Shown: piece by piece, positions 44,286-55,392 of the stretch | Layout of the letters: the number at the start of each line of letters is the position of its first letter | How positions within the stretch are numbered: the first letter of the stretch is position 1 | From: Ophiura sarsii | Lineage: Eukaryota > Echinodermata > Ophiuroidea > Amphilepidida > Ophiuridae | NCBI GenBank assembly: GCA_035610835.1 | Contig: CM069452.1 | Span: 64,566,368-64,630,367, forward strand | DNA length: 64,000 nt | Reading direction: 5' to 3' | Position numbers and translations under genes: made by a program | Notes under the pieces: generated by a model | Database searches by the model: none | What the model was told of the DNA's origin: nothing | What the model saw: only the letters and a program-made list of their open reading frames with translations

Positions 44286-44616
44286 TTATAACCCTCAGTG
44301 GTCGTCTACGCTTTCCGGCTATGTTGCCATTGTGCTCGCATTGTGTCTTTTTAAAGACTACTATGTACACGACCATCGTCTAAACAATATCACACAACTT
44401 ATATACAAGACCGTCGTGTACCGAATATTGTCATTCTTAAACAGCTAAGAAAGTTTAAGCTGTTCTCATTGGTTCTCAGAAAAATCGGCAACATTTACAT
44501 GAGACATTATATAATCGGTCCAATTTGGATTGTTCCATCACATTCGGCTTCGCCTCGTGTAATGGAAAAGATCCAACCTCTTGACGGTTTTTCCTATCAC
44601 ACTATCAGGCATTCAA
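44286..44616. other. No gene seen
   Basis: AT-rich DNA; no recognised repeat ends or coding signal. Confidence 0.4.
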
Positions 44617-44776
44617 TACGAGGGGGTAACAAAAAGTTTTAGAAATCACCAAGAAGTGAAGGAGCCAGATACTTAGGGGACTTTGTAAAGATGTCTGAAG
44701 GATCACATATCAAAATAAAGTTTCTGGCTCCTTCACGTCTGAGTGATTTCTAAAACTTTTTGATACCCCCCTCGTA
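44617..44776. mobile_element. 160-bp mariner-like MITE, TACGAGGGGG ends
   Basis: TACGAGGGGGTAACAAAAAG, TTTTAGAAATCAC is inverted at the right end (TTTTTGATACCCCCCTCGTA). GTGAAGGAGCCAGA is inverted inside. TA at both edges and CGAGGGGGTATCAAAAAG-type ends are reminiscent of mariner terminal repeats; this subfamily link is inference. Confidence 0.8.
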
Positions 44777-45401
44777 TGTGTATAAAATAACCCTGCGTTC
44801 ATTAATTAGCGTGACGCGTGACCACCCTCGCCCCGGATCCTCGCGCAGTGCGTGGTAATAGTTTAACACGCACCTCGACAGTGCGTCTTACTGAGCTTTT
44901 ACCTGCGTGCCTTTTTATGCTGCGCAATACGCTGACGCATGTACAAAACGCACGGAATTGGATTGAATGTGTGTGGGTTATTCGATTCCAACAGGTATTT
45001 GTAACAGATAATGTCTAAAGTGTTTAGGAATGAATTTATTGTCTGACATAATGCGTAACAACACCTTTATTCTCTAACTAAATACTAGACTTATTTAACT
45101 GTCGCAAGAATTATAAAATAAGCGTTGAATTCAGGCTACAGTTTTGGCACGATTTCCACATTTTATGATTCAAGTGTTTTGTTCTTAGCATTAATGATAT
45201 AAATGTGTACAAATAACGAGAATGGTTTAAATAAGTAAGTACAAATTACTCCATATATAGCCTATATTACAGTCCTACAAATCTCTATACAATACTGAAA
45301 CTAAAATAATAAATAAAATAAATAAATCTTTCAACTATATATAATTACAGAGCAATCTTTTTACTACATAATACAACTATGATTTATGCAATATATATTA
45401 T
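44777..45401. other. No gene seen
   Basis: The 66-codon frame near 44818 is not recognised. The rest is AT-rich. Confidence 0.4.
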
Positions 45402-46010
45402 TACACTGTAAAATATTTGGACGCCTCAAAAGGTGTTCTGGTTATTAACACCAAAGGTGTTCTATGATTTTAAACTTTTATATTTAAAATATTGACACAT
45501 AAATTATTTCCAGTTTTCTTTTATTTATACAGTATCCTATATCCACAAATATTTGAAAAACATCAAATTCTATATTATCATTACAGGATTTAGTCAGCTG
45601 AAAATTGAACGTGTTCTATTTTGAACACCGTGTTAAACAAAGGAACACCTTTCTTAACACCTTTACAGTAACAGTTTGGGAACACCAATGTGTTCAGGTG
45701 TTCACAGACGTGTTCTAGAACACATGGTGTTCCCAAACCGTTACAGAAAAGGTGTTAAGAAAGGTGTTCCTTTGTTTAACACGGTGTTCAAAATAGAACA
45801 CGTTCAATTTTCAGCTGACTAAATCCTGTAATGTTAATATCGATGTTGATGTTTTTCAAATATTTGTGGATATAGGATACTGTTTAAATAAGAGAAAACT
45901 GGAAATAATTTATGTGTAAATATTTTCAATATAAAAGTTTAAAATCATAGAACACCTTGGGTGTTAATAACCAGAACACCTTTTAAGGCGTCCAAAAAAT
46001 TTACAGTGTA
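45402..46010. mobile_element. 609-bp near-perfect hairpin, TACACTGTAAA ends
   Basis: Almost the whole element is palindromic: TACACTGTAAAATATTTGGA at the left is inverted at the right end. AATTGAACGTGTTCTATTTT, GTGTTAAACAAAGGAACACC and TTCTTAACACC are inverted about a centre near 45705. Few mismatches suggest a young insertion. TA at both ends. Confidence 0.9.
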
Positions 46011-46683
46011 TACGACTATCGTTAATTAAAATAATGTTTAATGGATGTCACACAAATCTGCGTCGTTTTATCATTCAAAATCCATATAAATATTTATAAT
46101 ATGAAAATAGTTGCTATCTTCCACAACGCACAAGACATGCTTTTGCAATTTCATAACCAAGAAGATACAGCAAATGCATATAAATAAGAACTTGCAAAAA
46201 GAGATTTTTAAGAAAAGATTAAAAAAAAAAAATCTAATTTTTATTTTAAATTATCTATTTCATAATTTTTCATTTACACTGCCCTACCAAATAAATGTTG
46301 AAAAATGAAATCAATAAAATCGTTCTCGTGTCTTTGTGAAATTATCTGGACGCGAAAATAGGCCTATTTGATATTTACACCAGGTATTTTCACTGCCATT
46401 TTGCTTCCACTCGAACTGATAGATGTACGATAGCGTTGTCATGGTAATGGCTTCCCTTTATTGTGATAAAAAGATTCTAAAATATAGCACGTATACATAT
46501 TAAAGATCAACCGATGAATATGCTGCTGAATGCTAATTTGTATTTCCATTTGAACTGTGAACGTGCAATCCGTTATTTTACTATGACCATATCAACATGA
46601 TCAATTACTTGTCTATTATAACGGTCATGATATTATACAGTGGCGTAACTATAGGGTCTTCAGTTTGGGGATGGGGAGCAAGA
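46011..46683. other. No gene seen
   Basis: AT-rich DNA. CAGTGGCGTAACTATAGGG at 46640 is an end-like word of the CAGTGGCGTA element type, directly before the foldback at 46684. Confidence 0.4.
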
Positions 46684-46888
46684 AGAGCAATTCCATTTGA
46701 AGTTTATACACCCCTATGGAATACGTAACCTTAATCTTCCCAACAGGGAGAGTGAATTCCAACTGAGGTTACCTGTATTGGTCACTGGTTGGTGACTCCA
46801 TCTGAAATGCACACTCCCCGTGTGTGGAAGATAAAGGTAATGTCTTCCACAGGGCCAGGGGGTGTATGGATTTCAAATGGAATTGCTC
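46684..46888. mobile_element. 205-bp foldback, GAGCAATTCCATTTGAA ends
   Basis: GAGCAATTCCATTTGAAGTT is inverted at the segment ending CAAATGGAATTGCTC. TACACCCC is inverted at GGGGTGTA, and GGTAATGTCTTCC/GAAGATAAAGG words lie inside. It is followed by a run of about 21 C (46898-46918). Confidence 0.75.
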
Positions 46889-46918
46889 ATTCGAGAACCC
46901 CCCCCCCCCCCCCCCCCC

Positions 46919-47504
46919 ACCTCAGATCTCTCAGTGCCCTTTAAAGATTGACTAACTCATTCCTCGCAGTGAGTAACTAAAACACGCTTCACTCTGTACG
47001 AGAACCGGGTACAAGATGACACTTTGAAGAGCAACGCGAGGTCTGTTTTGCTGGTGTTTATAAGGCCAATAAGAAACAAAACAAAATTTTAAAATAAGCA
47101 TTTCCTCATTTAGCACAGCTATTTTTCTTTAAAAAAACAACCCGCATATCGCGTAGCTATAGTTTTATCACAAATGTATGTGGTGTGAGAGACACCTTTT
47201 TTGGTCTTAATGGACAACGGATGCTGTGTGGATACCCCCAAAGTACACAACATCAATACGTAACAAAATAGATAATATAAAGGAAAGACATTGTATTTGT
47301 CTTGTTGTTTAAAACCTGTTGTATTGCAATTTTAATTCAATGTTCATTCAATCACGATATTTTACGAAAATCGATATTGAAATATTGATTCAAAACAAAC
47401 ACACATCGAGTAATCGTGTTAATTGCGATAGTTTATGTTCATTAAAAGAAATCGGGAAACTACAGACAAATTAAATGTTCCTGTAATTTAATTTCGAAAA
47501 TAGC
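46919..47504. other. No gene; degenerate end of the GGTCTGTCTC family near 47060-47215
   Basis: TTTAGCACAGCTATTTTTCT, then ATGTATGTGGTGTGAGAGAC near 47165-47195, resembles the family at 24700-24770. Otherwise AT-rich. Confidence 0.35.
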
Positions 47505-47756
47505 TTAACACTTTCTACGCAGCTATTAGTTTTACCTTAATTTATACAAAACAGATTTTCAGAAACCTTTAACAATTTTCAAAGTCTATCTCAAGGATTA
47601 CTGAACCAATACTAGGTGTCTTTGTACTTATTTCAATGTATTTCTCTTGTTAATTCCAAATATGGTAATGAAATTCAATAATTTAGAAATTTTTGTAAAT
47701 TTTGTGACATTTTGGAATGTCGTCTGCAGACACGCCTGCCGCGTGGAAAGTGTTAA
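47505..47756 (+). mobile_element. TTAACACTTTCCACGCGG family, copy 2
   Basis: Complete, 252 bp. TTAACACTTTCTACGCAGC at the left; GCCTGCCGCGTGGAAAGTGT then TAA at the right, with AATGTCGTCTGCAGACACGC just inside. The interior CAAAGTCTATCTCAAGGATT is the family signature. Confidence 0.9.
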
Positions 47757-48079
47757 CGCAATTGCGTTTTATATATGTTTCAGGGTAATCATGGTCATGT
47801 CGTGTTCAAACCATGACATGTTATAACAGCCCATCCTGATTAAAAGATAGACAATTCAATTAAAACTTCTCCTTAAGGCTAAAACATTGCATATAATGAA
47901 TAAACGTGCAAACACATTGCAAATTTGATTATAGTTCTCAATACTGTCGGTCAGTGGTCTTTCAATGGTGCCTTTCTTCTGTCTTGAAAACATGTAAATA
48001 TCATGTAACCGTCACATTAGAAGGGCCTCAAAGTGGTCATGTTGTACTGTCGTGAAACACCGCTTTGAGATACAGGCCA

Positions 48080-48400
48080 ATAAGGCAACAATAAAAGGTC
48101 TGTCTCGCATACATTTAGGAAAATAGCTATGGTTATGCGAATTTTTGTTTGATTTTTTTTAAATTTGAAAAGAAATAGCTATGCTAAATGCGGAAATTCT
48201 TTTTTATTGTGTTTTTGCTCCCCTCCCCCTTTTTTGTTTGTTTTCTTTGGCCCTTTCGGAGCCAATTTTTTTTCTTCTTTCTATTTTCATCGGACAACTA
48301 AACCTAAAAAACCCCCAAAAATTGGGCTCTCATCGCGTAGGGTTTTACGCGGCAAAAGTGACTCCCCATACTTAACTTACGCGGGCTTGGACAAGTTGGT
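48080..48400 (-). repeat. Reverse copy of the GGTCTGTCTC element
   Basis: On the minus strand: GAGTCACTTTTGCCGCGTAA, CCCTACGCGATGAGAGCCCA, TTGTCCGATGAAAATAG and TTGGCTCCGAAAGGGCCAAA match the order at 24224-24360. The plus strand starts AGGTCTGTCTCGCATACATT. Confidence 0.65.
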
Positions 48401-48609
48401 GAAATCAGTGAAATAAAGTAAAACTTAACTATATAGGATTCTTGAAACCATATTTTCTCCCGCCCGCATTGTATAGGCCTATATCATATTAAAACCTTCT
48501 TACTGTTTAAACAGATGTTAATAATATAGATTGGTGGAGCCATGCCACCAACAATGACACGATATCTCTGACAAGAAAATGAATGATACTATATCCTTTT
48601 TATTAGGTG

Positions 48610-48810
48610 ATGGCTAGGCGACGAAAATGCCCAGTTCTGCGGGCCAGACCGACCCATTTTTATTTATTTTTTCAAATTAAAAAAAAGGGAATTTGTTGGG
48701 GAAGCATTTTGCACCGTTATTGATTTTGGTTAAAAAACGCCTGACCGACCAACCCTACCTGGAGAGGTCCGTTTTCCCGCGTAAAAAGGGTGTTTTTTGG
48801 TCGCCTTACC
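48610..48810. mobile_element. 200-bp foldback of the GGTCGGTC family
   Basis: TAGGCGACGAAAATGCCCAG then TTCTGCGGG and GACCGACCC is inverted at the right end (GACCGACCAACCCTACC, TTTTTTGGTCGCCTTA). T/A-rich core. Same type as 52221-52482. Confidence 0.6.
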
Positions 48811-49769
48811 ACATATCCTACATCATACTTTAAAAGTATCCGGTAACGGGTAATGGCCACCGGTTTAAATCTTGCAACTGATGTGAAAACAGGCTGACAA
48901 CATGCATACAATCCCCTAATTACCGTATTATTTGAAGAAAAAACACTTGGTTAATCACTGAAAAACCTTTAAAAATGGTATTCCTTAATCGGCCCGTAAT
49001 AATATGCCTATGGTTTCCATCATTTTAGGATGAAATAAGCTAGTTTTAAATGTGAGTATGTTACATTTTATATATATGGATATCTGTAATTACGTGTTAA
49101 ATCAATTCCAAATTTGGGTACATTTGAATCCCCGTTGGTGTCAATGTAAAAATGGATTTTGATTAGATAATTCCTGAAAAAACACATAATTGAACTAAAT
49201 TATTTCATCCTAAAAACGTTGGAGGTGGAAAATCAACTCAAGTGTAAGTATCATTTTAACGTAACCCCGTATTCGTATATACGCATAATTTAATACCTTG
49301 AATATTCATGAACGAGCCCATGTCCGGCATCGTCTGATTCATATCTTTCACCGATGATACGCCCCCTGTCGGCCACAAAGTGTAGGTCTATAACTATACT
49401 CAGATCAAACTGCAGATAACTGGCTTATCTTCTGAATAATTAATTCAACCAATCATGACGTCCTATGTATAGAGACTTTCATAATTTTGGTTAAAATTCG
49501 TGGCTCTTATTGGTTAATTCAGCGTGCTCTAATCGCAGTAATGAACGCTGCGCCAGTGTTGCCACGCCCCCAAAGTAATTTACATAATCAGGCCAAACTC
49601 CCTGTGTCATATGTGTGTTGCAGAGTAGCAAAATTGCTTAGAAGAACAGCTCAAGAAACCTCTCTTGGAAATATATGTTATTGAAAATAATCTTAAATAT
49701 AATATGTAAGGGTGGTGGGTGGGTGGGTGGTGGCGACAGGATACTCGATGTTGGCATACCGTCTGAGTG
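48811..49769. other. No gene called
   Basis: AT-rich with a (GGGT)n stretch at 49711-49730. The 65-codon frame at 49487 is not recognised. Confidence 0.4.
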
Positions 49770-49902
49770 TTAGTAAACCATGTATATTCGTGCAGAGTGA
49801 ATGCGCATCCCGCGTCATGTCATTGTGAAGAATGATAACGTCCGGCCCGGGTTAATAACCACCATTCCACATCCTCGAGATCGCGTGATATAGGCTGGAA
49901 TT
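49770..49902 (-). other. Candidate terminal or untranslated exon, minus strand
   Basis: A strong acceptor on the minus strand (TGTTTCTATTCCTTCCAG|AATTCC, exon from 49902) precedes a GC-richer block. Two frames are open for 26-28 codons and then stop (at 49822-49820 and 49817-49815). A donor-like CAGACG|GTATGC occurs at 49762. It could be a terminal exon of an unknown gene or a leader exon. On the plus strand the same block holds a 30-codon ORF from ATG at 49801. No homology is recognised. Confidence 0.25.
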
Positions 49903-50512
49903 CTGGAAGGAATAGAAACAGACAAAAACAAAAACACACAAAAATATGTTAATTAAAGGCTGTTATTTAAGAGTAGCGCTCTTTTATCTTAAAGTCCAAG
50001 ATTAAATCGGGCAATTTAATTTGATCGCGCGAACACGTATGGGTATACTTACTTAAAAGTTTCTTATCACGAATCACATTGCATATTAAACGAGGATATT
50101 CTGGATGGAAAGACTAAAAAGCAATAGACATGCCAAAGAATGCCCAAATCACACTGGAATAATTTTTTCAAGTACAAAACCACCGGTAATTGACCCTAAA
50201 TAACCCACATAATACCCCTTGACACACACCATAGGAATGGTTACTCACATATTTTAGAATGTGGGTAAAAATAATTACTGCTTCAGTTCGTATGCAGGTG
50301 ACTTCATGATAAAAGATGGTTCGTGCATACATGATTAGTATTATTCTATTGTTATACCATCTAACAGGCAACCCTTTAAGGGATAGAGTGAAATATTTTA
50401 GAAGCGGTATATTAATTGACAATTCAAATGAGTAGCCTACATCTTGAAATTAACCAATCATAAGAAAACATTGTTTTAAAATTACAGATGAAATTGGTAA
50501 CATAGTTGGTTA
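49903..50512. other. No gene seen
   Basis: AT-rich sequence without recognised repeat ends. Confidence 0.4.
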
Positions 50513-50684
50513 GAGAATAATTATTGCGTAACAACTGTTTTCGTGAATTTGTTTTAAAATCAGAGGTTTTTGTTCTGGTCTGAGGAATTGTTGCGCCCCT
50601 CGGGACAATTCCAAATGACCAGAACAAAACCCGAGGATTTCAAAACAAATTCACGAAAACAGTTGTTAAGCAGTCATTATTCTC
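50513..50684. mobile_element. 172-bp hairpin MITE, TAACAACTGTTTTCGTGAAT arms
   Basis: TAACAACTGTTTTCGTGAAT and TTGTTTTAAAATC at the left are inverted at the right. The outer GAGAATAAT is inverted at ATTATTCTC. A short GGACAATTCC/GGAATTGTTGC inner stem surrounds a GCGCCCC loop. Both half-frames starting MFWS are mirror images of one arm, not genes. Confidence 0.85.
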
Positions 50685-51762
50685 ATTCATTACTGAAAAA
50701 GATGCATATTTTATCCAAATCGTTGATTTGTACCGATATAATCTTGCAAATAATTAATGAGTTTTCTGTTTATTTTGTTCACCCCTTCTTAGTTATTGAA
50801 ACAGTCCAAGTCGGGTCATCCCCTCATTAACATTTTTATCATTCAACCAATCAGAAATAAGCTTTAATCGTGTTTCATCATAACTCATTGAATATTCAGT
50901 TTAGGGGCGTGAGGCGTTAATTTCATTGGTCGGTCAGTGAGCAAAACAATGGAACACTTTGGCGCAGTACTTTCGGGCAATTATTAGTAGGCCTAACCCG
51001 CGCTCGGCGTGCGCGTTATCATCTAACGATTAATTTGATTGGAACGCACTTAGTACGCAGCTATCGCGATTATTCATGAAGTAATGAATGATAAATAATA
51101 ACTTTATGCTAGCTAGGAAAATGTAGGCCTATTTGTTTAAAGTCAACCAGGGATTTGCCCTGAATTTCAAAGTTTCGCGAAAATATCACAAAATCTCATC
51201 ATCACTTTACTATTAACGTAAGACTCTCATTTTGGTGCAAACGTAAACCAAAATCAGATGGTTCCGTATTGGCCTATATTTTATGAATTTTAATTGTTTT
51301 TGAAGAAAAATAAACAGAAAAATAAATGATGCAGAAAATGAAATTGAAATTAAAAAATAAGTTTTTTCGACATCCACACATTTACCTTTCATACGTTTGA
51401 GAAATAAGTAAACAAAGGAAAAACCCGGGGGAACCACGTAATAGATACCAAAGGTGTACAAATGCTCGTGAGTGTCCTTACTGCATCCTTACTGAAAGTG
51501 GGGGTGTTAGAAGAATAAAGGTTAACATAAAAACATCGCTGATATTTTAACCTTTAGGCCTACTCTTGAAAATGGAAAATGTAAGAACAATTAAAAATAA
51601 AAATAATAGTTATTTCGAAATCCTTTAGAGATGACCTTTGGTTACAAACCAGTGAGAATGACAAATCAGTCTATCATACTGAACCCACATATATTTGTAT
51701 AATATATTTAGTCCTTTTTTTTTGCATGGTGAGTAACAGTTAATAATACACTAAAGTCTAAA
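50685..51762. other. No gene seen
   Basis: AT-rich, with TAGGCCTA words at 50988, 51124 and 51555. Confidence 0.4.
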
Positions 51763-51948
51763 TTAACACTTTCCACGCGGCTATAGTTTTACCTTTATAC
51801 AAACCAGATTGATTTTGTTAAGAATCGTTCCCAACTTTCAAAGTATTTTATCTTAAGAATTGCTGAACCAATACTAGGCATGGTTGTACTTATTTTAATG
51901 CATTTCTCATGTTAATTCCAAATGGAGATGAATTTCAATACAATAATG
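51763..51948 (+). mobile_element. TTAACACTTTCCACGCGG family, copy 3 (right end missing)
   Basis: Intact left end TTAACACTTTCCACGCGGC and family interior to about 51945. It then passes into a TAGGCCTA word and an AAGGCAACGAAAAACTTG segment belonging to the GGTCGGTC family, so the copy is truncated, perhaps by that insertion. Confidence 0.8.
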
Positions 51949-52290
51949 TAGGCCTATAAGGCAACGAAAAACTTGTTCTGCGGAAAAACAGACCTCTTTA
52001 TCTATATAGTTAGGGTGTTTGTTATTGGTGGGTGGGTGGGCGGTTGAACATTTAGGTGAATCTTCAACCATTTTTTTGATATTTTCAACAAAATCAAAAC
52101 ATTTCAACAATAACAACAAAATCCAAATTGTTTCAAACATTTTCAACAACAAAATCAATTTTGTATAGTTACTGGCTAGCCTTCGTACGCAAGGCAGTGA
52201 TACATAATTATTGTGGCGTAAGCCTAGGCGACGAAATAAATCCTCTTCGACGGTCAAACGGACCTCTCACGTATAGGGTCGGTAGGTCGG

Positions 52291-52323
<33 letters not shown>

Positions 52324-52482
52324 TGGGGGGGGGGGTTGTCAAAATATTCGTGACAATTTTGGTTAATTTCAACAATTTTTGAGAGGAATTTTTTAATTTT
52401 TTCTTTTTAAACAAATTTAAAATTAAAAAAAAATCGAAAAAGATGGGTCGTCCGTCGGTCGGGGTTTTTCTTGTTGCCTTGA
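51949..52482. mobile_element. GGTCGGTC-family element(s) with AAGGCAACRA ends
   Basis: A partial unit at 51955-52100 (AAGGCAACGAAAAACTTGTT, GTTAGGGTGTTTGTTATTGG, AACAAAATC repeats). A fuller element runs 52221-52482 with TAGGCGACGAAATAAATCC, GGACCTCTCACGTATAGGGT and GGGTGGGG repeats, closed by GGTCGGGGTTTTTCTTGTTG then CCTT. Low-complexity T-rich core. Confidence 0.55.
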
Positions 52483-53231
52483 TCATGTTGATGAGATAAA
52501 AAGCAAGAACAGAGCAAACCTCGAAATAAAAGGTCATTATACTATTCTACATAATGATCGAATGGATATTGGCTAATGAGACAAACAAGGGAAGGTCAGT
52601 ATAGGTTTTGGTTTTGGTTTTGTTATTGTCTGGGCGGGGTATGAATCTATATTGATTGTCTTTTTGTCATGTTTGTATAATTACCGGTAATGAATTATTC
52701 AAATTGAATAGAGCCAGACAATGAGATTGAAGTATTTAGAGCCGTTCATTATTTACATGGTGTCTCGGAACGATACTGTGTTGGGATAATATTAAAATTA
52801 TACAATCAGCAGTGTACCTCATTAAAGGCATATTATGTGATCTTTTTCACGGAACGCCTTCTATCTGTGATTTTTTCCCTTCCTAGAAATGCTTTTTTTG
52901 GGGGGTCAAATTATATTTTTAACCATGAAACTAAAATATCTTATAACTAACAAAGCAATACATTTCCTAATTACTTCAAAATTAGATAAATAAGTTTTCT
53001 TGATATAAAAATATCACACTTATTTTCTGAGTGCTTTTTTGATCGTAAATAGAATTCCATGGTCTGATACCGTGTTTAGTATGACTTATAGCACGAGGCA
53101 GTTGCCGAGAGCTATTAGGAATTAATAGCACTCATCGACAGTACTGTAGTATTAGTGATTTATGTGGCAGAACTCTGCTGTACAAACCCCTGCACAGTAG
53201 GACACTGATAGAACTTAGAAGTTTTGAATCA
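52483..53231. other. No gene seen
   Basis: AT-rich DNA. AGGCATATTATGTGATCTTT near 52828 is a repeat-like word, but no second end is located. Confidence 0.4.
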
Positions 53232-53366
53232 ACACAGAAAGAAAAAAAATATTATCGTAAAATGAGTCACTACACGGACAAAATGACTCATTTTGAGCCA
53301 TAGTGTGTCACTACACGGACAAAATGACTCATTTTTCGATGATGACTCACTTTTTTCTTTCTGTGT
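53232..53366. mobile_element. 135-bp MITE, ACACAGAAAGAAAAAA ends
   Basis: ACACAGAAAGAAAAAA is inverted at TTTTTTCTTTCTGTGT. Between them lies a twice-repeated unit GTCACTACACGGACAAAATG plus ACTCATTTT. Non-coding. Confidence 0.85.
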
Positions 53367-54540
53367 AGGGAAGCTTTCCTGATAGTCAAACTTCATTATA
53401 ATAAGAGAGAAAGTATAATATGTGTAAACATTTGAAAAAATCACATAATATTGTTTTAATATCTCCAACATATTAATGGACCTATAATATTAGCTCCCAC
53501 ATATTCTGCTATTATTTAAATGCCTGCAGTTGTTTTGGTGTGGCATGAAATTATTGTAAAGAGATGAAAACCGTTTTCATCCAAGTATCTTTATTTGATC
53601 CTGTATGATGGCATGATCGAAAATCGGCGAAACCAGCTTTTCACTCATATCACTTTCAACGCGTGATTTCAAATACTTTAAAAAAGAAGAAGTAATAAAC
53701 CGTACACACGACCACAACAAAGTATCTATGTTTTATAGGTTATATGTCAAGGTTACAGCCTTCAAGCTTACATAATTCTTTGTAATGTTTTATAAATATC
53801 ACAAATAGTCTTGTCTATTGATTAGTCACTAGAATTATAGAAATCAACTTTAAGTTTTAATTTTAGGACACAGTAAAAGATATGCCGGCCTAACATTTTA
53901 AAAGCATGAGAAGTCATATGCCGAACCGAAGAGATCATATCGGCCAAAGTTACAACTTACAATTTTTGCTATTTGTTTCTGTCATATACATCCAACTTTA
54001 AAATTCTAAAATTTCTAAGGTTTTTCCAGTATAATATTAATATTAAATAGACCATTCTGCAGTTCATGTTTTAGCGTTTTTAAGGCCAATGTGCCCTCCC
54101 GCCACAAATTCTCAGTTTTACCAAAACTTTCATTATTTGAGCTAAAATTACATTTTCTGACAAACTTGAATACAAATCGTATTTTATTATTGGCTCCCCT
54201 TCCTGCTGACTTTAAGGGATTTTATTGGCAGTGGTGTCATGGTATAGGTTGGTTTGTATAGTGGGGTGCCTTAAATTCCATTCGAAAACCATCAATTCTG
54301 ATTTAATAATGAACAATGAAAAAAAATCTAAATAATGAATAATGAAAAGTTACCTCGTCCCATTTTTTAAACCTCCAACAGGAAACTATCAATCCATTTA
54401 CATTGGCCTAATATAAAAATCAATAAAATCATTAAAGAATACATTTATCACTTGATAAGAATAGGACATACTTCTCTATAAATATCAAAAGGTGACATTT
54501 AATATTACATAAAATTAAAATGACGATGTAGAAATGATAT
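53367..54540. other. No gene seen
   Basis: AT-rich DNA with no coding signal or resolved repeat ends. Confidence 0.45.
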
Positions 54541-54720
54541 AAACATGTTGGGGTGTTAATAATTATACAACAAATACCTCTATAAACGTGTTGTAGTGTT
54601 TATGCAAACGTTTATCGTAGAAATGCCTCCTATACCTTTACACGTAAAACACAAAAATAAACGTGTTTAAGTGTTTATTAAGTGTTATCAGAAATATAAA
54701 CGTTTCTTTTTACAGTGTAC
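54541..54720. repeat. AAACGTGTT/AAACGTTT repeat ending TTTTTACAGTGTA
   Basis: Repeated ATAAACGTGTTNNAGTGTTTAT and AAACGTTT words, ending in the same TTTACAGTGTA word that closes the hairpin at 45402-46010. The left end is not resolved. Confidence 0.45.
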
Positions 54721-54824
54721 TGTTTAGGTCGATCACCTATGTAAGTCGTGCCATTCTGTTGGCACTTCATGTATGGTGAATGTTGTGAGCTTTGCTCGGG
54801 GCTAAAAGATCATTGTGTTTCGTG

Positions 54825-55075
54825 TTAACTCCACGCGGCTATTAATATTACGTTATATGCCTACAAATATATTTTTCAGAAACCTTTCCCAACTTTCAAA
54901 GTCTATCTCAATATTTACTGAACCAAAACTAGAGGCATAATTGTACATATTTCAATGTATTTCACATGGTGATTCCAAATATGGTATTGAAATTCAACAA
55001 TTTTGACATTTTTGAAACATTTTGTGACATTTTGGAATGTCGTCTTCATGCAGACGCCTGCCGCGTGGATGTTAA
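54825..55075 (+). mobile_element. TTAACACTTTCCACGCGG family, copy 4
   Basis: 251 bp. The left end TTAACTCCACGCGGC has lost about five bases. The right end is GACGCCTGCCGCGTGGATGT then TAA. Interior AAAGTCTATCTCAATATTTA and CATTTTGGAATGTCGTCTTC are shared with the other copies. Confidence 0.85.
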
Positions 55076-55324
55076 CATTTTGAAACATTCCATATAAAGC
55101 ATGCATTGTAAAGAGCAATAGTATAATACTACGGGTATACAATTCCTTGAATCTTCAACTTGAACAGTACTATTGCGACATTCTGTATAATATGATTTCC
55201 GCTATCAACGTTTAGATGATGACATACACAAGCATTTGTACTTTGTACTTTTAAGTACAACGTAGAAATGTTTAAAAACATTTCTTACGCCGAAAAAATA
55301 AACAAGGTTTATACGCAAAATTCT

Positions 55325-55392
55325 GCCACACCGGGATTTAAACCACCTCTCGTTTATGAAACCTCGCTAAACCACTTGGCCATGAGGGGAGT
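55325..55392 (-). repeat. tRNA-like sequence (degenerate)
   Basis: On the minus strand: A box CATGGCCAAGTGGTTTAGCG, a GTTTCATAAAC stem-loop and B-box-like GGTTTAAATCCCGG, with normal tRNA spacing. A Ser/Leu- or Met-type ancestor is possible. Probably a SINE head or pseudogene. Confidence 0.5.

Noticed and set aside
50424..50830. Two ORFs on opposite strands both starting MFWS
   Set aside because: They are mirror images produced by the two arms of the hairpin MITE at 50513-50684.
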